Shown one piece after another: positions 34,331 through 46,124 of a DNA stretch of 64,000 bases (the stretch's first letter is position 1; every line of letters starts with the position of its first letter). Position numbers and translations under genes: made by a program. Source of the DNA: Cryptomeria japonica (taxonomy: Eukaryota; Streptophyta; Pinopsida; Cupressales; Cupressaceae); NCBI RefSeq assembly GCF_030272615.1, contig NC_081405.1:475048008-475112007 (forward strand). The letters are read 5' to 3'. The notes below the pieces were generated by a model that was not told where the DNA came from, made no database searches, and saw nothing but the letters and a program-made list of their open reading frames with translations.

Positions 34331-34624
34331 AAAATGTTAGAGAAAATAGGATTTTGGGAGGGATGATGTGATGAATGAAGATAGGTAGGTGTTTGCCAAT
34401 TTTTCCAGGATGGGTGCGATAGTCAGTCTGCGTGCCTGCTGTGTGTGGTTTTGATAAATTGTTCGATATGAGTTTCGATATGGTACTTTGATTTGGATTT
34501 TTGATAGATAACTTGATTTTATTTTCAATGTTTCAAGTTGATGTTGATTTGATGTTGATATGGATTTGATATGGAATTGATTTGATATGAACTTGATTTG
34601 ATATGCATTGTTTCAAGTTGATAT

Positions 34625-34771
34625 GAATGGAAAACTTGAGTTGTTTTTCAAGTTGATATGGTTGTGAAACTTGAGTTGTTTTTCAAGGAAATATGGATGT
34701 GAAACTTGAGTTGTTTTTCAAGCTGATATGGATGTGAAACTTGAGTTGTTTTTTAAGCTGATATTGATTTG
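34625..34771 (+). repeat. 35-bp tandem repeat, four copies
   Basis: AAACTTGAGTTG starts at 34632, 34667, 34702 and 34737, exactly 35 bases apart. Each unit contains GTTTTTCAAG and a GATATGG-like word. Looser GATATGGATTTGAT-type repeats extend on both sides (34530-34930). It is inside the proposed PMD intron. Confidence 0.88.
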
Positions 34772-37025
34772 ATAGATAACTTGATTTGATTTGCAGTGTT
34801 TCAAGTTGAAATGATCTGATACTGATATGGATTGATATGATGTGGAACTTGATTAGATTTTCAATGTTTCAAGCTGATATGAATTTGATTTTGATATGAA
34901 TTTTGATTTGATGAGGAAACTGATATTTTACATGTTTTGTGTGTGACAGGAGCGGCTTGGGGTTGTGTAGTCACAAGAGTGATTTTTGAGACTGTGGTCT
35001 TTGATACCATGACTTACATAGGCAGACAGGGACATTATTGAGAGATGTGGACTATCCTCTTTGTTAGAGATGCCCCGGTATATCATTAAATATGGTTTAT
35101 TGACAACTTTGGCTGAGAGGTGGCATAGTGACACCAACACCTTTCATTTGGCGACAGGTGAGATTACAATAACACCTGAGGATTGCTACCGGATTCTATA
35201 GATTCCCGTGGTAGGTGCACTTTTACCATATGAGTAGACTAAGGAGGGCAGGACAGAGGCTCTTTGCCAGATTTTGTATGATGAGAATATTTGCGAGTAT
35301 GAGATCCCATGGCAAGAGTTTATTGATTTGGATTATGCTCCTCTACCATTACTACTAGCAGGATTTATAGGTGGCTTCTTATGTCCTGACCATAGGTCGA
35401 AGGGACTGGCAGTAGGATGAGGGTTGGTTTTGGAGGACATGGTGACACAGGGTCACCAATTTGCATGGGGGTCTGCTATGTTGGCCCACTTATACAGGGA
35501 CCTGCATCAGGTGGTTTACTTGGGATATGGAAGTCTATCAGTCGGGGTTATGTTGCTATAGGTGTGGGCGTGGGAGCATATTCCCACAGTGAGGCCAGTA
35601 GCAGATAGAGATAGGCCAGTTGGGTGTGCTTATGCCTATGAATATAGAGGGATAGTTGTCCAGCGTAAGCTAGACAAACTAGAGCATTGGAGGCGAGTGC
35701 TTGATGATATTGAAATGGTCATTTGGAGACCGTATATGCATTGCGAGGTGTGGGTAGAGGATGGGATGGAGATGTCGTATGTCTACATGTCCCGATTTTT
35801 GATAGGGTGGATGCCCTTTGTTATTGAGAGATTTCTGCATAGTCGAGTTTTGTGGCAGTATGGATGACAATAGGGGATACCACATGGAGCATGCTTATAT
35901 GCTTGATGGAGGTAGGATGTGCCAGAGTGGGGACCCACCATTGATAGCATTGCAGTGGTTGAGGAGTACATGCACCTAGTCGACTAGATATGGGACTATG
36001 CCTACGAGATAGTAGATGCGGGGATGACTGATGAGTTCACAACACTATTTGCAGCTCATGCGGTGGCCAAGATATGGGATCTAACGGAGATGATTCCCGC
36101 TTTTGATGAAGATGAGGATGAGCAGCCCGAGAGGCTAGGAGATAGAGAGAGGAGGAAGAGGAGTTTGAGGAGGGAGGTGGGGATGGTGGAGGTGATGACG
36201 GTGGAGATGGTGGAGGAGGTGGCTGAGGTCGGCATGGAGATAAAGGGAGAGGAGATTGGGGGAGGAGAGGAGATAGAGGTGGAGGTGGTGGGGATAGAGG
36301 GATACGGGTTGAGAGAGTAGTGCGGTAAGCAGTGGAGGATAGAGGCAGGGGAGGTTTGGTGATTGGAGCTGAGGGTGGTGGGCGAGCAGGGGAGGTCATA
36401 GCAGATGTGGGAGGGACAGATGATTTTAGGCGGTTGACCTAGAGGAGGAGGTCAGATGCTTTACCCCCATCAGTGCCAAGGATAGAGAGAGGAACAGGGG
36501 GTACCATGACATAGGTATCCCTGCAAATTCAGATTCCCATGCATCGTGAGAATGCTCAGATTAGATCCTTACAGTTGTCAAAGTAGCATCTACGAACACA
36601 GTTGTTGGTGCATCAATGTCAGATTAAGCAGTTGGGTCAAGTGGAGGCATGAGCAAATAGTTTGGAGAGAGCGGCGACTAGTGGCTTGATGAGAGACACA
36701 TTGAGAGAGATGCAGTATACATCCAAGGAGGCTAAGTATTACCGGTAGCATTATGAGGATCTTGTTCCCAAGGAATGTAGAGTTCCTAGTTTCACGGTGA
36801 TGAGATCCAGTCGATCCAAGGAGACTGGTTCAAGGACATAGAGAAGAGGCATGACCGGTCCTACTCGTCAGGATCCAATTGGAGATCCAGGTGCTGGGAC
36901 ATCTACTATGAGACCATCACCCTTAGGAGATAGTCATACCTAAGAAACCTTGTCTCCATTGTATTTTGATCATTTTGCTGTACTTTGGAACAGACATGAC
37001 ATATTTTGTACTTGATCATTTTTGA

Positions 37026-37044
37026 GATATATATATATATATAC
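37026..37044. repeat. AT dinucleotide microsatellite
   Basis: A run of alternating A and T between the PMD gene and the 43-bp array. Confidence 0.9.
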
Positions 37045-37184
37045 ATGACACCATTTTCTTTGATCCACATGTGATATTTTTGATGGATGATGCTTTCTAT
37101 ATGATCTTAATGATTCTATGATGATGATGCAGTGCTTAGATAGATGCCTATGATTTGATATTTGATGCATGATGGATGATGTAT

Positions 37185-37612
37185 GAGATGTATCTTGAAA
37201 ATGAGATGTATGATAATGATAATGATGTGAGATGTATCCTGAAAATGAGATGTATGATAATGATATGTTGTGAGATGTATCTTAAAAATGAGATGTATGA
37301 TATTGATATGCTGTGAGATGTATCTTGAAAATGAGATGTATGATAATGATATGCTGTGAGATGTATCTTGAAAATGAGAGGTATGATAATGATATGCTAT
37401 GAGATGTATCTTGAAAATGAGATGTATGATAATGATATGTTGTGAGATGTATCTTGAAAATGAGATGTATGATAATGATATGCTATGAGATGTATCTTGA
37501 AAATGAGATGTATGATAATGATATGCTATGAGATGTATCTTGAAAATGAGATGTATGATAATGATATGCTATGAGATGTATCTTGAAAATAAGATGTATG
37601 ATAATGATGTGC
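37185..37612 (+). repeat. 43-bp minisatellite, ten copies
   Basis: GAGATGTATCTTGAAAAT plus a 25-base second half, repeated ten times. Starts are at 37185, 37229, 37272, 37315, 37358, 37401, 37444, 37487, 37530 and 37573, all 43 apart except the first step of 44. Copies differ by one or two bases. Each unit itself contains two GAGATGTAT words, so the array grew from a shorter repeat. It sits between integrase and the PMD gene. Confidence 0.97.
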
Positions 37613-37758
37613 AACTATTTGTAAAATGGTATGCAACTAATTGAAAAATGAGATGCAACTAATTGTAAAATGAGATGTAACTAATTGAAAAATGAGATGC
37701 AACTAATTGTAAAATGAGATGCAACTAATTGTAAAATGAGATGCAAGTAATTGATCAT
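37608..37758 (+). repeat. 22-bp minisatellite, seven copies
   Basis: ATGCAACTAATTG units start at 37609, 37631, 37653, 37675, 37697, 37719 and 37741, exactly 22 bases apart. It follows the 43-bp array directly and shares the ATGAGATG word, so the two arrays probably have one origin. Confidence 0.95.
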
Positions 37759-38713
37759 CCTCATTCTTTTGTTTGTCATTCCTGTATAGTCACATGTTTT
37801 TGCTTTCTTTGTGGTTATCATCATTGAGCATTGATTTGTTGGGATATGTTAAAAATTTATACAAGCATAATGGTATAATTGAACCATAATGACCAGAGAA
37901 AAATTTACATGATTTTCGATTTTTCAAGATGGCACAAGTGTCGAGGTAGAATTGAACCAAGACGACCTGAGTGTGGCTTGTGTATAAATAGACAAGATCA
38001 AACTAGTTGTATGCGCAAAGTGGAACCATGTCTTCAGTGATATGCCTTGAATCATGTCTTGAGACAAGTATTTGCACAGTACAAGTGATCACATCATAGA
38101 CAGAAAACTAAAAAAATATTGGAGTCCCCATTAGTTTCTCTAGCTTGATGCATCATTTTGAGAAAATATAGAGGATCCAATACTTCAAAAAAGTTCAAGT
38201 GCAAAAATAGTCAAAAATTTATGCCAGATGCAAACATTTTATACTTCAGAAAATCATCCATCATGTGTTTGACTTGTTAAGTGTATCAATGTTTTGTTCT
38301 CGTGATTGTTTGGTTGCTTGCTGGATATGGTGCTCTTAGTCTACTGCAAGTTTTGATTTAGAGCGAAATGGTGATCAATGTTTCCCCTAGCTAAAGTTAC
38401 CTCATGAAGTGAATATGTACAGTGATTACCAAGCCATGGTGGGATATGATGAGATGATATTCGGATAAACTAGGATAGTGACTATGCTAAGTATATCCTA
38501 GATGATGCTATTTTGATAAAGTGTTGGGTGATGGCCGGTAGTGCTTGATTGTGGATATAAAAGTTTGAGAGTATAGATAGATAGAGGAGTTGTCCTCTCA
38601 TAATAGCGCCTATTGCCAGGTTTTCACCAGTTGTTTTTATTGTACCTTTTTATTTGCTTTTTCTGATTTTTTTATTTTTTTGTGATTTTTGATTTTTCCA
38701 TGCATTAGACTGC
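37759..38713. other. Tat element 3' region next to integrase, non-coding
   Basis: No convincing ORF on either strand. The word TGGTATAATTGAACCATAATGACC (38-kb side of the minisatellites, about 37870) and a related TAGAATTGAACCAAGACGACC near 37950 form a loose direct repeat. T-rich sequence precedes the pol stop. Confidence 0.5.
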
Positions 38714-39790
38714 TCAAGTATAGTATTTCTTCAAATGGATACTGTTAATTGGTTTGTCGAGCACATCTCCTTCTAAGGTTGTTAGCTAATAGGTGCCAGA
38801 TCCATAGGCTGATATGATGACATAGGGACCTAACCAGTTAGGTTCAAACTTCCCTTTCTTTTCCCGATCCTGTTGATTTCTAGAATTTTCTTTGAGTACT
38901 AGATCACCAATTTTAAAAATCCTAGGGATGACTTTGTGATTGTAGCTTCGAAACATGTATTGCTGATATGCTTTGAGGTGAGTGTAGGCATGTTGTCACT
39001 TTTCATCTAGAAGTTATAGCTCTTGCAATCAGTTGACTCGATACTCTTCATTTGGAATGAGGCCTTTCAAAGATACTCTGAGAGGGGATTTTTACCTCTA
39101 GGGGTAAAATTACTTCTGATCCATACACCAGTGAATATGGTGTAGCTCCTATTGGTGTGCGGATGCTATTTCTGTATGCCCAAAGTGCTGGATTGAGTTG
39201 CATGTGCCAATCTTTCCTCCATCATTTACTATTTTCTTGAGGATTTTCAATATTGTTTTGTTGGATGCCTCAGCTTGACCATTCCCCTATGGGTAGTAAG
39301 GTGTAGAGAAACAATGTTGGATCTTGAATCGTTCACATAGTTCTCGCACATCTTGGTTTTTGAAAGGTCATCCATTATCTGTGATGATGGAACTTGGAAT
39401 GCCATATCCATAGATCAAATAATTAACAATGAAAGAAGCAATTTGTTTTCTAGTTACTGTGGTCATGGGGACCACTTCAATCCATTTGGTAAAGTATTCT
39501 GTTGCAGTGATAATGAACTTATGTCCATTTGAAGATGAAGGATGTATTTTGCTGACTAAGTCTAGTCCCCACTGGCAAAAAGGCCAGGATGTTGTGAATG
39601 GCTGTAGTTCCTGTGTTGGTGCATGTATAAGATTGCCATGGATTTGGCATTTAGGACATTTCTTTTCAAAATGATAAGAATCCTTTTTCATTGTCGGCCA
39701 GTAATATCCCATTCATAGAAGTTTTTTAGCAAGAGTAGGAACACTTGAATGTGTGCCACAGATACCTTCATGAAGCTCCTGTAAAGAAGA
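38714..39790 (-). pseudogene. Tat element integrase
   Basis: Minus strand. The HHCC zinc finger is seen as HEGICGTH followed by CPKCQIHG. The core has WGLDLV with the first Asp, SSIITDNG with the second (about 39366-39390) and NGQAEASNKTILK with the Glu (about 39250-39285). A C-terminal NWLGPYVI segment follows, and the ORF ends in TGA at 38714-38716. Stops after LLAKKLL, at TDNG (TGA) and at YYP (TAG) break it. The enzyme would insert the element cDNA. The frame differs from that of the RNase H upstream. Confidence 0.9.
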
Positions 39791-40275
39791 GTCAGATTAA
39801 TTATGATCAAGGCAACGAAGAAGAGTACCATCTAGACCCTGATAGTACAAAGTATCAGCAATGAGAGTATAACGGGCGGCTTGCCAGATAAAGTTGCATT
39901 TTTGGTTTCGAGATAGGTCAATGGGTAGGGTATTGGTTTTGAGATGTCATATATTGTTCCATATAACAAAGAGTTTGAACCAGTTAGGGCATAGATAAAA
40001 TGGGATGTAGAATGGTCATAGGCTGGGGAGAATAGTTGCTCTACCAGAAACTTGTAATGACTCTATTGTTCTGGGATTCATAGCAGTGAAGTGATAGTAT
40101 CCATTGCATCGGCTACTCTGTTGTCCAACCTTGGTATTTTCTCGAAGGTGATGTGTACAAAATATTATTTGAAATCATCCACCATTCGTTTGTATGGTAG
40201 CAACTTGTCATCTTTCATCTGATAGTCATTGTTGATCTGATTTATGACTAGTTGTGAATCTCCGTAGACTTTTAA
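39791..40275 (-). pseudogene. Tat element pol, linker between second RNase H and integrase
   Basis: Degenerate minus-strand coding sequence between the two domains, with many stops. No separate domain is recognised. It probably covers the end of the archaeal-type RNase H and the linker typical of Tat elements. Confidence 0.5.
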
Positions 40276-40512
40276 TTATGTGATTCTCCATTCCACGACC
40301 ATTTTGATTCCTGTAATCAGTGCCTCATATTCAACAATGTTATTTGTGCATGGAAACATGAGCCTATATGATCTTGGTATGGTGTGTCCATCAGGAGTGA
40401 TGAACAAAATGCCAACACATGAGCCACGTTGAGTGTAGGAACCATCAAAGTATAGGGTCCATTGCTTGGTGGAAATAGCAAGAACATCCCTATCTAGAAA
40501 TTCAATCTCCAT
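40276..40512 (-). pseudogene. Tat element second (archaeal-type) RNase H
   Basis: Reads WTLYFDGSYTQRGSCVGIL with the first catalytic Asp, followed by NNIVEYEALITGIK with the Glu. This second RNase H after the usual one is the hallmark of the Tat/Ogre branch of Ty3/gypsy. The end, including the last Asp, lies in degraded sequence below 40276. It lies just after the first RNase H in the same frame. Confidence 0.85.
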
Positions 40513-40515
40513 TGG

Positions 40516-41016
40516 TTATTTATCTATTAATGGTGCATTGGCCAATTGATCTGCAATCACTTGTCCTTTGACAGCTTGACGTTCTATGTAGTGGATATCA
40601 TATTCGTTGAGAATCGTTACCCATTTAGCCAATCTGCTAGTGAGAGCTCCTTTGTTGAGTAAGTACTTTAGAGGGTCAATTTTTGCTACTAGCTTGATTG
40701 TACGAGCTAGCATGTAGTGTCAGAAATTTTGAGAAGCAAATACCATTGTTAGACAAGCCTTCTCAATGAATGTATAATTGAGCTCATATCCATTCAAATT
40801 TCTACTGATGTAATAGATAGCTTGTTCCTTGCCTTCTTGATTTTCTTGTGCTAACAATGCCCCCAGTGATATGTCTGTTGTTGATATGTAGAGAATAAGT
40901 GGCTTCCCTGCTATGGGTGGTACTAGAATTGGAGGGTTCATTAGATATTGCTTGATTTGGTAGAATGATTCTACACATTTGGCCTCCCATCTGAATGGTA
41001 CATTCTTATGTAGCAA
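40516..41016 (-). pseudogene. Tat element first RNase H
   Basis: Starts with the RT connection region (VPFRWEAKCVESFYQIKQYL), then LYISTTDISLGALLAQE with the first acidic position, YYISRNLNGYELNYTFIEKACL with the Glu, and LTSRLAKWVTILNEYDIHYI at the end. A stop near 40717 splits it. It degrades the RNA of the RNA-DNA hybrid. Frame 0 is shared with the RT end and the second RNase H. Confidence 0.87.
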
Positions 41017-41830
41017 ATGATTGAATGGTAGACTTTTATCTGCTAGTTGAGTGATGAATCACCTAATTGACTGGAGCCATCCTTGCAAGGATCTGAGTTG
41101 ACTGATGTTCTTAGGTGGTGGCATCTCCATGATGGCTTGTACCTTCATTGGATCTACTTCAATGCCCTTTTCTGAGACTATGTAGCCTAATAATTTTCCT
41201 GATGTAACCCCAAAGACACACTTCTTAGGGTTGAGCTTGACTTGAAATTTTTCCAATGTGTCAAAAATATTTTATAAGATGCTTAGATGTTCTGCTCGGG
41301 TAAATTACTTAGCTAGTAAATCATCCACATAGTCCTCCATGAAGGTATGCATCATGTCATGAAAGATTGTTGTAATTGCTCATCGATAAGTTGCCCCAAC
41401 ATTCTTTAAGCCAAATGACATGACATTCCAACATTATGTTCCCTAAGGATAGGTAAATGCTATTTTATCTTGATCCTCTGGAGCTATCTTGTTTTGATTA
41501 TAGCCAGAAAAACCATCCATTAGTGATAGCATTGCATGGCTTGCTATGAGGTCTACAATAATATCGATACTAGGCAAAGGAAATTCATCCTTTGGACTTC
41601 CTTTCTTGACATCTCTAAAATCAATGCATATCCTGATGTTGCCATCTGGTTTTGAAATTGGTACAATGTTGGAAATCCATTCAGCATAGTCGATAGGTCA
41701 AATAAATCCGATGTCTAATAGTTTCTTTAGCTCAGCTTTGACCATGAGTGCTACATGTGGATTCATCTTTCTTAATTTTTTCTTAATTGGCTTGGCTCCC
41801 GTAGCAATGGACAAGTGATGCATGGTTAAG
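41017..41830 (-). pseudogene. Tat element reverse transcriptase
   Basis: Minus-strand RT core. It has WISNIVPISKPDGNIRICID, then MDGFSGYNQ, the catalytic box YVDD (41320-41331) intact, and LNPKKCVFGVTSGKLLGYIVS. Stops after FTYP and near the YVDD-flanking blocks, and a frameshift toward 41783, make it non-functional. Upstream, 41783-42001 is an out-of-frame piece of the region before RT. Confidence 0.9.
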
Positions 41831-42001
41831 TGTGGATCGATCCTGGGCATATCTGCGTATGACCAAACAAAATTGATTTGCTTTTCTTTGAAGAAGTGGA
41901 TAAACTGTTGATTTTTCTTCCTCTCTTAGAAATTCTGCTAGGTGTATGTTTTTGGCTGCTTCTGTTGTACCAATGTTGATTGATTGAGTAGGCTCAATCA
42001 A

Positions 42002-43567
42002 TATAGGTGATCACTCCTAATAATATTTATGAAGAGTGTCAAGTCTACCATCTTTAGGTACCTTAAAAAGGTTTTTACTTGTAGATGCATCCTTTATTTT
42101 TACTTTTTTGTGATCTAGTGCTGCCATTGACTAGTTTTCAGCAGTAGATCCTTTATTTCGTTCATTTTTGTGATTGCGAGACTCGACACTTCCTTGATTA
42201 TATAAGTCGTTACTTTTTTCTCTAGTAGAGTTTTTTTTCAGGTTGACGGTATGCAAGTAATGGATAATGCAATCATCATTTGGGAAAATTGGTATGTCAT
42301 GATTTTCAAGTTCATCCCAGTCTATGAGGTTAGGAAAGACAAGTGGTAAAGAGTCATTGGGTGGGTCAAGTTCAACTGCTGTAAGTGTTAGGATGGAGGT
42401 ATCATCGTGGTTGGCCGAGATATTAAATAAGTTAATAATTTTGCTGAGGTCTTCGATGGTATAATCTTTTGTGTAGACTTGCTCATAATGTCACTGCTCA
42501 TTTTCCTTGGCGTCATAGATATTCTGTGGACCAAATTCAAGTAGTCTAGGTTCTGTGACTTGTTCTTCATGAGAAATGGGTGTATGACTATCATTTGTAG
42601 CAATATCTTCAGTAACATTGGAACAACTGCCCCACTCATATTCATTTGAATCATTCTCCATCATATTATCCCACATTCTTGCAGTGCTGTGGACTGGTAT
42701 GTTGTAGGGTGAAAACAGGTCCTTGATGATTGATACAAGTTTGATAGTTTTCTCTGATTTTGTATCAGATCTTGCTTCTACTCTTTGCATCTGCTCATAT
42801 ACTGTCTCTCCTCGGGGAGTAATGATGTTATTAGGGGTGATTCTTCTTTGTTTGAAATAGGTTCTTGAATATGATGTACTTCTGCACAAGGTGCTTCTTT
42901 CTTTTGATTGACTATTTTTTCTTGATGTTTCTCTTTTTCTTGATATTCACATTCCTTTCGTATTTCTTCTATTGATTCAAATAGTGCCTCCTGCCATGAT
43001 TCTTCCTTGTATTTCTTCTTTTCTTTCCACTGAGGTTTTGGTATTTGCTTGGTGTCTTCTTTGGTGGTAGAGTGTGTTCATAGCCCAATCCTATTTTGTT
43101 TCTACAAAATTATGAAGGAGGATCTAATGGTTCTATGACACCTTCCTGATGCTTGCTGATAGGTCCTTTGCCATTGTATCCCATTTGTTGCATGATTAGG
43201 TAGCCTTTTCCATATAGCTATGTTGGTATAGCTACTTCCATAGTAGCTGCTCTGTCTTCTTCCTCATCCTTGTATAGCCAACTAAGGATGTCCTTTTCCT
43301 TTGATTCATGTGCTAGTGTGCCTAGTTGAATAAACTTGCCATCAAACTTGGTGATGGGCTGTGTTGCTTGATGTGTTGATGCTATAGGTAATGCATGAGA
43401 TTTAGGAAATGCTGGTAAGTTGGCTAAACACAAGGGTTCCAAAGAGTATTCTCCCATGCTTTGTTCTTTGATTTTCATTTTTTGTTTGAAATCCATAGAT
43501 AGAGATTTAGGCTTTTCTTGCTGAAGATCTGGTGCTGAGGAAATTTGTTTTTCTCTGTTATGGAGAA
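42002..43567 (-). pseudogene. Tat element protease-RT spacer with a G-patch-like segment
   Basis: Degraded minus-strand coding sequence. At about 43117-43212 it reads GKGYLIMQQMGYNGKGPISK followed by HQEGV, which fits a G-patch (Gly-rich nucleic-acid-binding segment after protease). The preceding part (43218-43496) has SHALPIASTHQATQPITKF. The section 42388-42889 is acidic and Ser/Asp-rich. Similar spacers occur in Tat pol proteins as I recall them. Three frames are used, so several indels have occurred. Confidence 0.6.
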
Positions 43568-44166
43568 CTAAACTATCTTGGGCTGCCCCATAGCATTACA
43601 ATGTTGAAAAGGGTTATGATCTACTGATATAGAAATCTCCTGTCTATTGTAGGGGAACTTAACACACTGGTGATAAGTTGAAGGTACTGCTTGCATTTCA
43701 TGTATCCAAGGTCGACCCAATAAGATGTTATATGTGAGGTCTATGTCTAAGACTTGGCACATAGTGTCCTTTTGTATTGGTCCCACTTGAATTGGCAACA
43801 ACAACGTTCCTGTAGATGATCTTTCTTCATCATCATATGCTTTGATAGTGATCTTTTTGTGTGGATCAATAGACTACTCAGAGAAGCCTAATAGATAAGT
43901 TTCAAGGTCCATATATTGAGTCTAACTCTTCCATCTATTAATATTCTTTTGACTCGATGTTTGTAGACCAAGACTTCAATGTGGAGTGGAGTATTGTGTG
44001 GATGGCTCAATGAAATATTATCCTTCTTAGAAAAGGTGAGATTATGAGGCCCTGTCATGTGAGCCACCTTGGCTTGGAATTTGTCAATATCCAGAGCCTG
44101 GGGTACATTTATTTCCAATAGTGCTTGTTCCAAGATGTCCTTGTGTTTTGGTGAAAGTTTCAACAA
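43568..44166 (-). pseudogene. Tat element aspartic protease
   Basis: First half (43888-44166): LHIEVLVYKHRVKRILIDGR, where the family has I-D-G/S-G. The Gly or Ser after Asp-Gly is lost (DGRVRLNI), so the active site looks damaged. Second half (43568-43804): DIDLTYNILLGRPWIHEMQA, the conserved C-terminal block of plant gypsy proteases. The halves are in different frames with stops between. Confidence 0.82.
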
Positions 44167-46124
44167 CTCAAGTTTGAGTCATTCCACCAGGATGGTTTGA
44201 TTTGTGGTTCAAATTTGTTTATTGCTAGTAAGGAGATGATTTTGTTTGCCAGGAGATCTCTGAATACTGACTCCAATGATTGCCCTAATGGTGTGTAGAT
44301 GTATTTTGCAAAGTTGTTGGTGTTACCTCATAAGTTTGTATTAGGTCCTCGATTGGTGTTATTGTCTTGGGTATTGTCAGTGGTGTTTGTGTTAAGATGA
44401 TCTTGATTGGTAGTTGGTGCATAAGTGTTAGTACCTTGGTTAGCACCTTTTTGATTCTTGGTAGCCTGAGGATTACCTAATAAAGCTAACACTGGGTGTT
44501 TGGATTTCACATCATTAGTTTCATTTCCTCCTTCATTTCTAGTATTTTTGTTTCTGGTCTAGAACCTGGATTTGTCTAAGTTGTTGTTGTTGTTTTGGTT
44601 AGTGTAATTAGAGTTGGATGAATTCGTCCCTTCTTTGAAAAACTTCAATGTTCCTTTCTTGACACATGCCTCCTCTACTTGTATGCCATTTTCAATTAAT
44701 TTAGCAAAAGATGGTATGCATTGGAGTTTGAGTATGTAACTCATCTTTCTATTTAAGTTGTTGATGAAAATTTCCATCTTTTCCTTTTCAAGCACATCTC
44801 GAGGATATCTTGAGACCATTCATCGCCAATGTTGAAGGAATACCATGAACATTTCATTATTTTTCTGTTTGGTATTGCAAACATCTAGCATGGTGATGAC
44901 ATGTTGAATGTTGTAGGAATATTGAGTTATGAATTTGTTGACTAATTCATCAAAGGATCTGATAGGAGGTGTGATTTTGGATAACCATTCCATGGTTTGC
45001 CTGCCCAAGCTTCTTGGAAATAATCTCATTAAATAAGTGTCATCATGGGCAAATTTCAAGCTCAGGGTACAAAATTCATGGACATGATCACGAGGATTGC
45101 TTTTCCCATCATATTTGTCAAATTTAGGAATGTCTGAATTTGGGGGAAAAGGTACCATGTTTAACCTTCTGTCAAAAGGAAAAGGACAAATTTCATTCAA
45201 GGAATATCGTACTGTTGATCCTTGTTGCATGTATTGCATTTGTTTTCACAACATTTGCATTTGCTGTGTAAGAGAAATCAAGGGTGCATTCATTTGCCGA
45301 GGGAAGAGTTCATCCCTCGCATTGTTTCTAGTTTGGAATGGCGTGTGTAGTGGCATGTTTTTCTCAGGGATGTTTTGCTCAAGTATGTTTTGTTCAGGTA
45401 TGTTTTGTTCAGGGTCAGGTGCTTCCTCCTCTCTTTGTCATTATTGATAAGCATAATGTTGAGACCTTGTTCTAAATATGTCAGTATCGAAGTCTTCAGG
45501 GAGTTTAACTCATTTGCTTGTGAGCATGAGTGGGTATTTTTCTTTGTCGGCTTCCATGATTTTTCCACAAGTTTTTGAAATGAAGCACTTTCTTGACATT
45601 CTTGGAGGAGTTCCTTAGAAATTTCTGTGTCTTCTAGATTTGGATATTCGAAAGGATTTGATAATCTTCAACCCATACTGGACTCTGGTTGTGGTTCACT
45701 TTGCTTGTTTCGTTGAGAGCGAGTAACCGCGAGCATCTAGTAGAAAATTTCTTTGACAAAGGGAACAAAATCCTCTTTGATGTTTTGCTCAGGGATTGGT
45801 GGTTCAAATTGAGGTATGTTGTAAGTGATGCACACTTTTGGGAAGAAAGCTGGATTGATCTTTCCTCCTTGATTTAGGCGTAGGCTGAATGCCGCTTTTA
45901 GGACATAATGCTCTACTCCTCAATGGTTCCTCATCAAATTTGTTTGTTTTGTCTTGAAGATACAAGCACATATGATGGAGGAATGTTTGATGAGATTTGA
46001 AGAGTTGGTGATTGATGTATAAAAACCTATTCAGTTTAGCAAGTCTTAGAGAACTGGGTTGTTGTTTCCTCAACTTAGTGTTGTGATAAATACTCTTTCT
46101 TCTTAGAATATGAGGATTAGTCAT
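44167..46124 (-). pseudogene. Tat element gag
   Basis: One frame runs from ATG at 46124 to about 44328, with several stops. The N-terminal part is basic. Four PEQNI-like five-to-six residue repeats are encoded at 45350-45415 by an 18-bp tandem repeat. The Gag core (45239-44559) reads FPPNSDIPKFDKYDGKSNPR, FPRSLGRQTMEWLSK, then DVLEKEKMEIFINNLN. The C-terminal part is Asn/Thr-rich, followed by WWNDSN and a broken zinc-binding region near 44180. Gag forms the particle. A stop near 44820 splits the core. Confidence 0.85.

Larger units (their letters stand above)
33762..36943 (+). pseudogene. Plant mobile domain (PMD) gene, antisense, two exons
   Basis: Exon 2 (from 34950) reads as a plant mobile domain: LAERWHSDTNTFHLATGEIT, then ITPEDCYRIL and a tryptophan-rich second half (VWAWEHIP, HWRRVLDD, WRPY). 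The domain runs to about 36060. An acidic Gly/Glu/Arg-rich stretch (36100-36330) and a Gln/Lys-rich tail ending at 36943 follow. A start at 33762 (MPVPHASH) gives exon 1 to 33836, where a GGTAAGT donor sits. An acceptor TGTGTGACAG ends at 34949. The splice keeps frame exactly (25 codons, then frame 0 of the PMD). Stops: TGA in exon 1, several near 34968-35010, TAG at 35199 and 35235, TGA at 35418. A frame slip occurs in the low-complexity part. Host PMD proteins act in gene silencing; this copy's role is unknown. Confidence 0.68.

Noticed and set aside
36037-36399. Minus-strand proline-rich open frame of 120 codons
   Set aside because: It is the antisense shadow of the acidic Gly/Glu/Arg-rich low-complexity part of the PMD gene on the plus strand.
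37185-37758. CRISPR-like array
   Set aside because: The units are contiguous tandem repeats without unique spacers, in a plant retrotransposon.
45097-45447. Plus-strand frame with repeated MFCSG peptides
   Set aside because: Antisense of the PEQNI repeat in the Tat gag; the 18-bp DNA repeat explains it.
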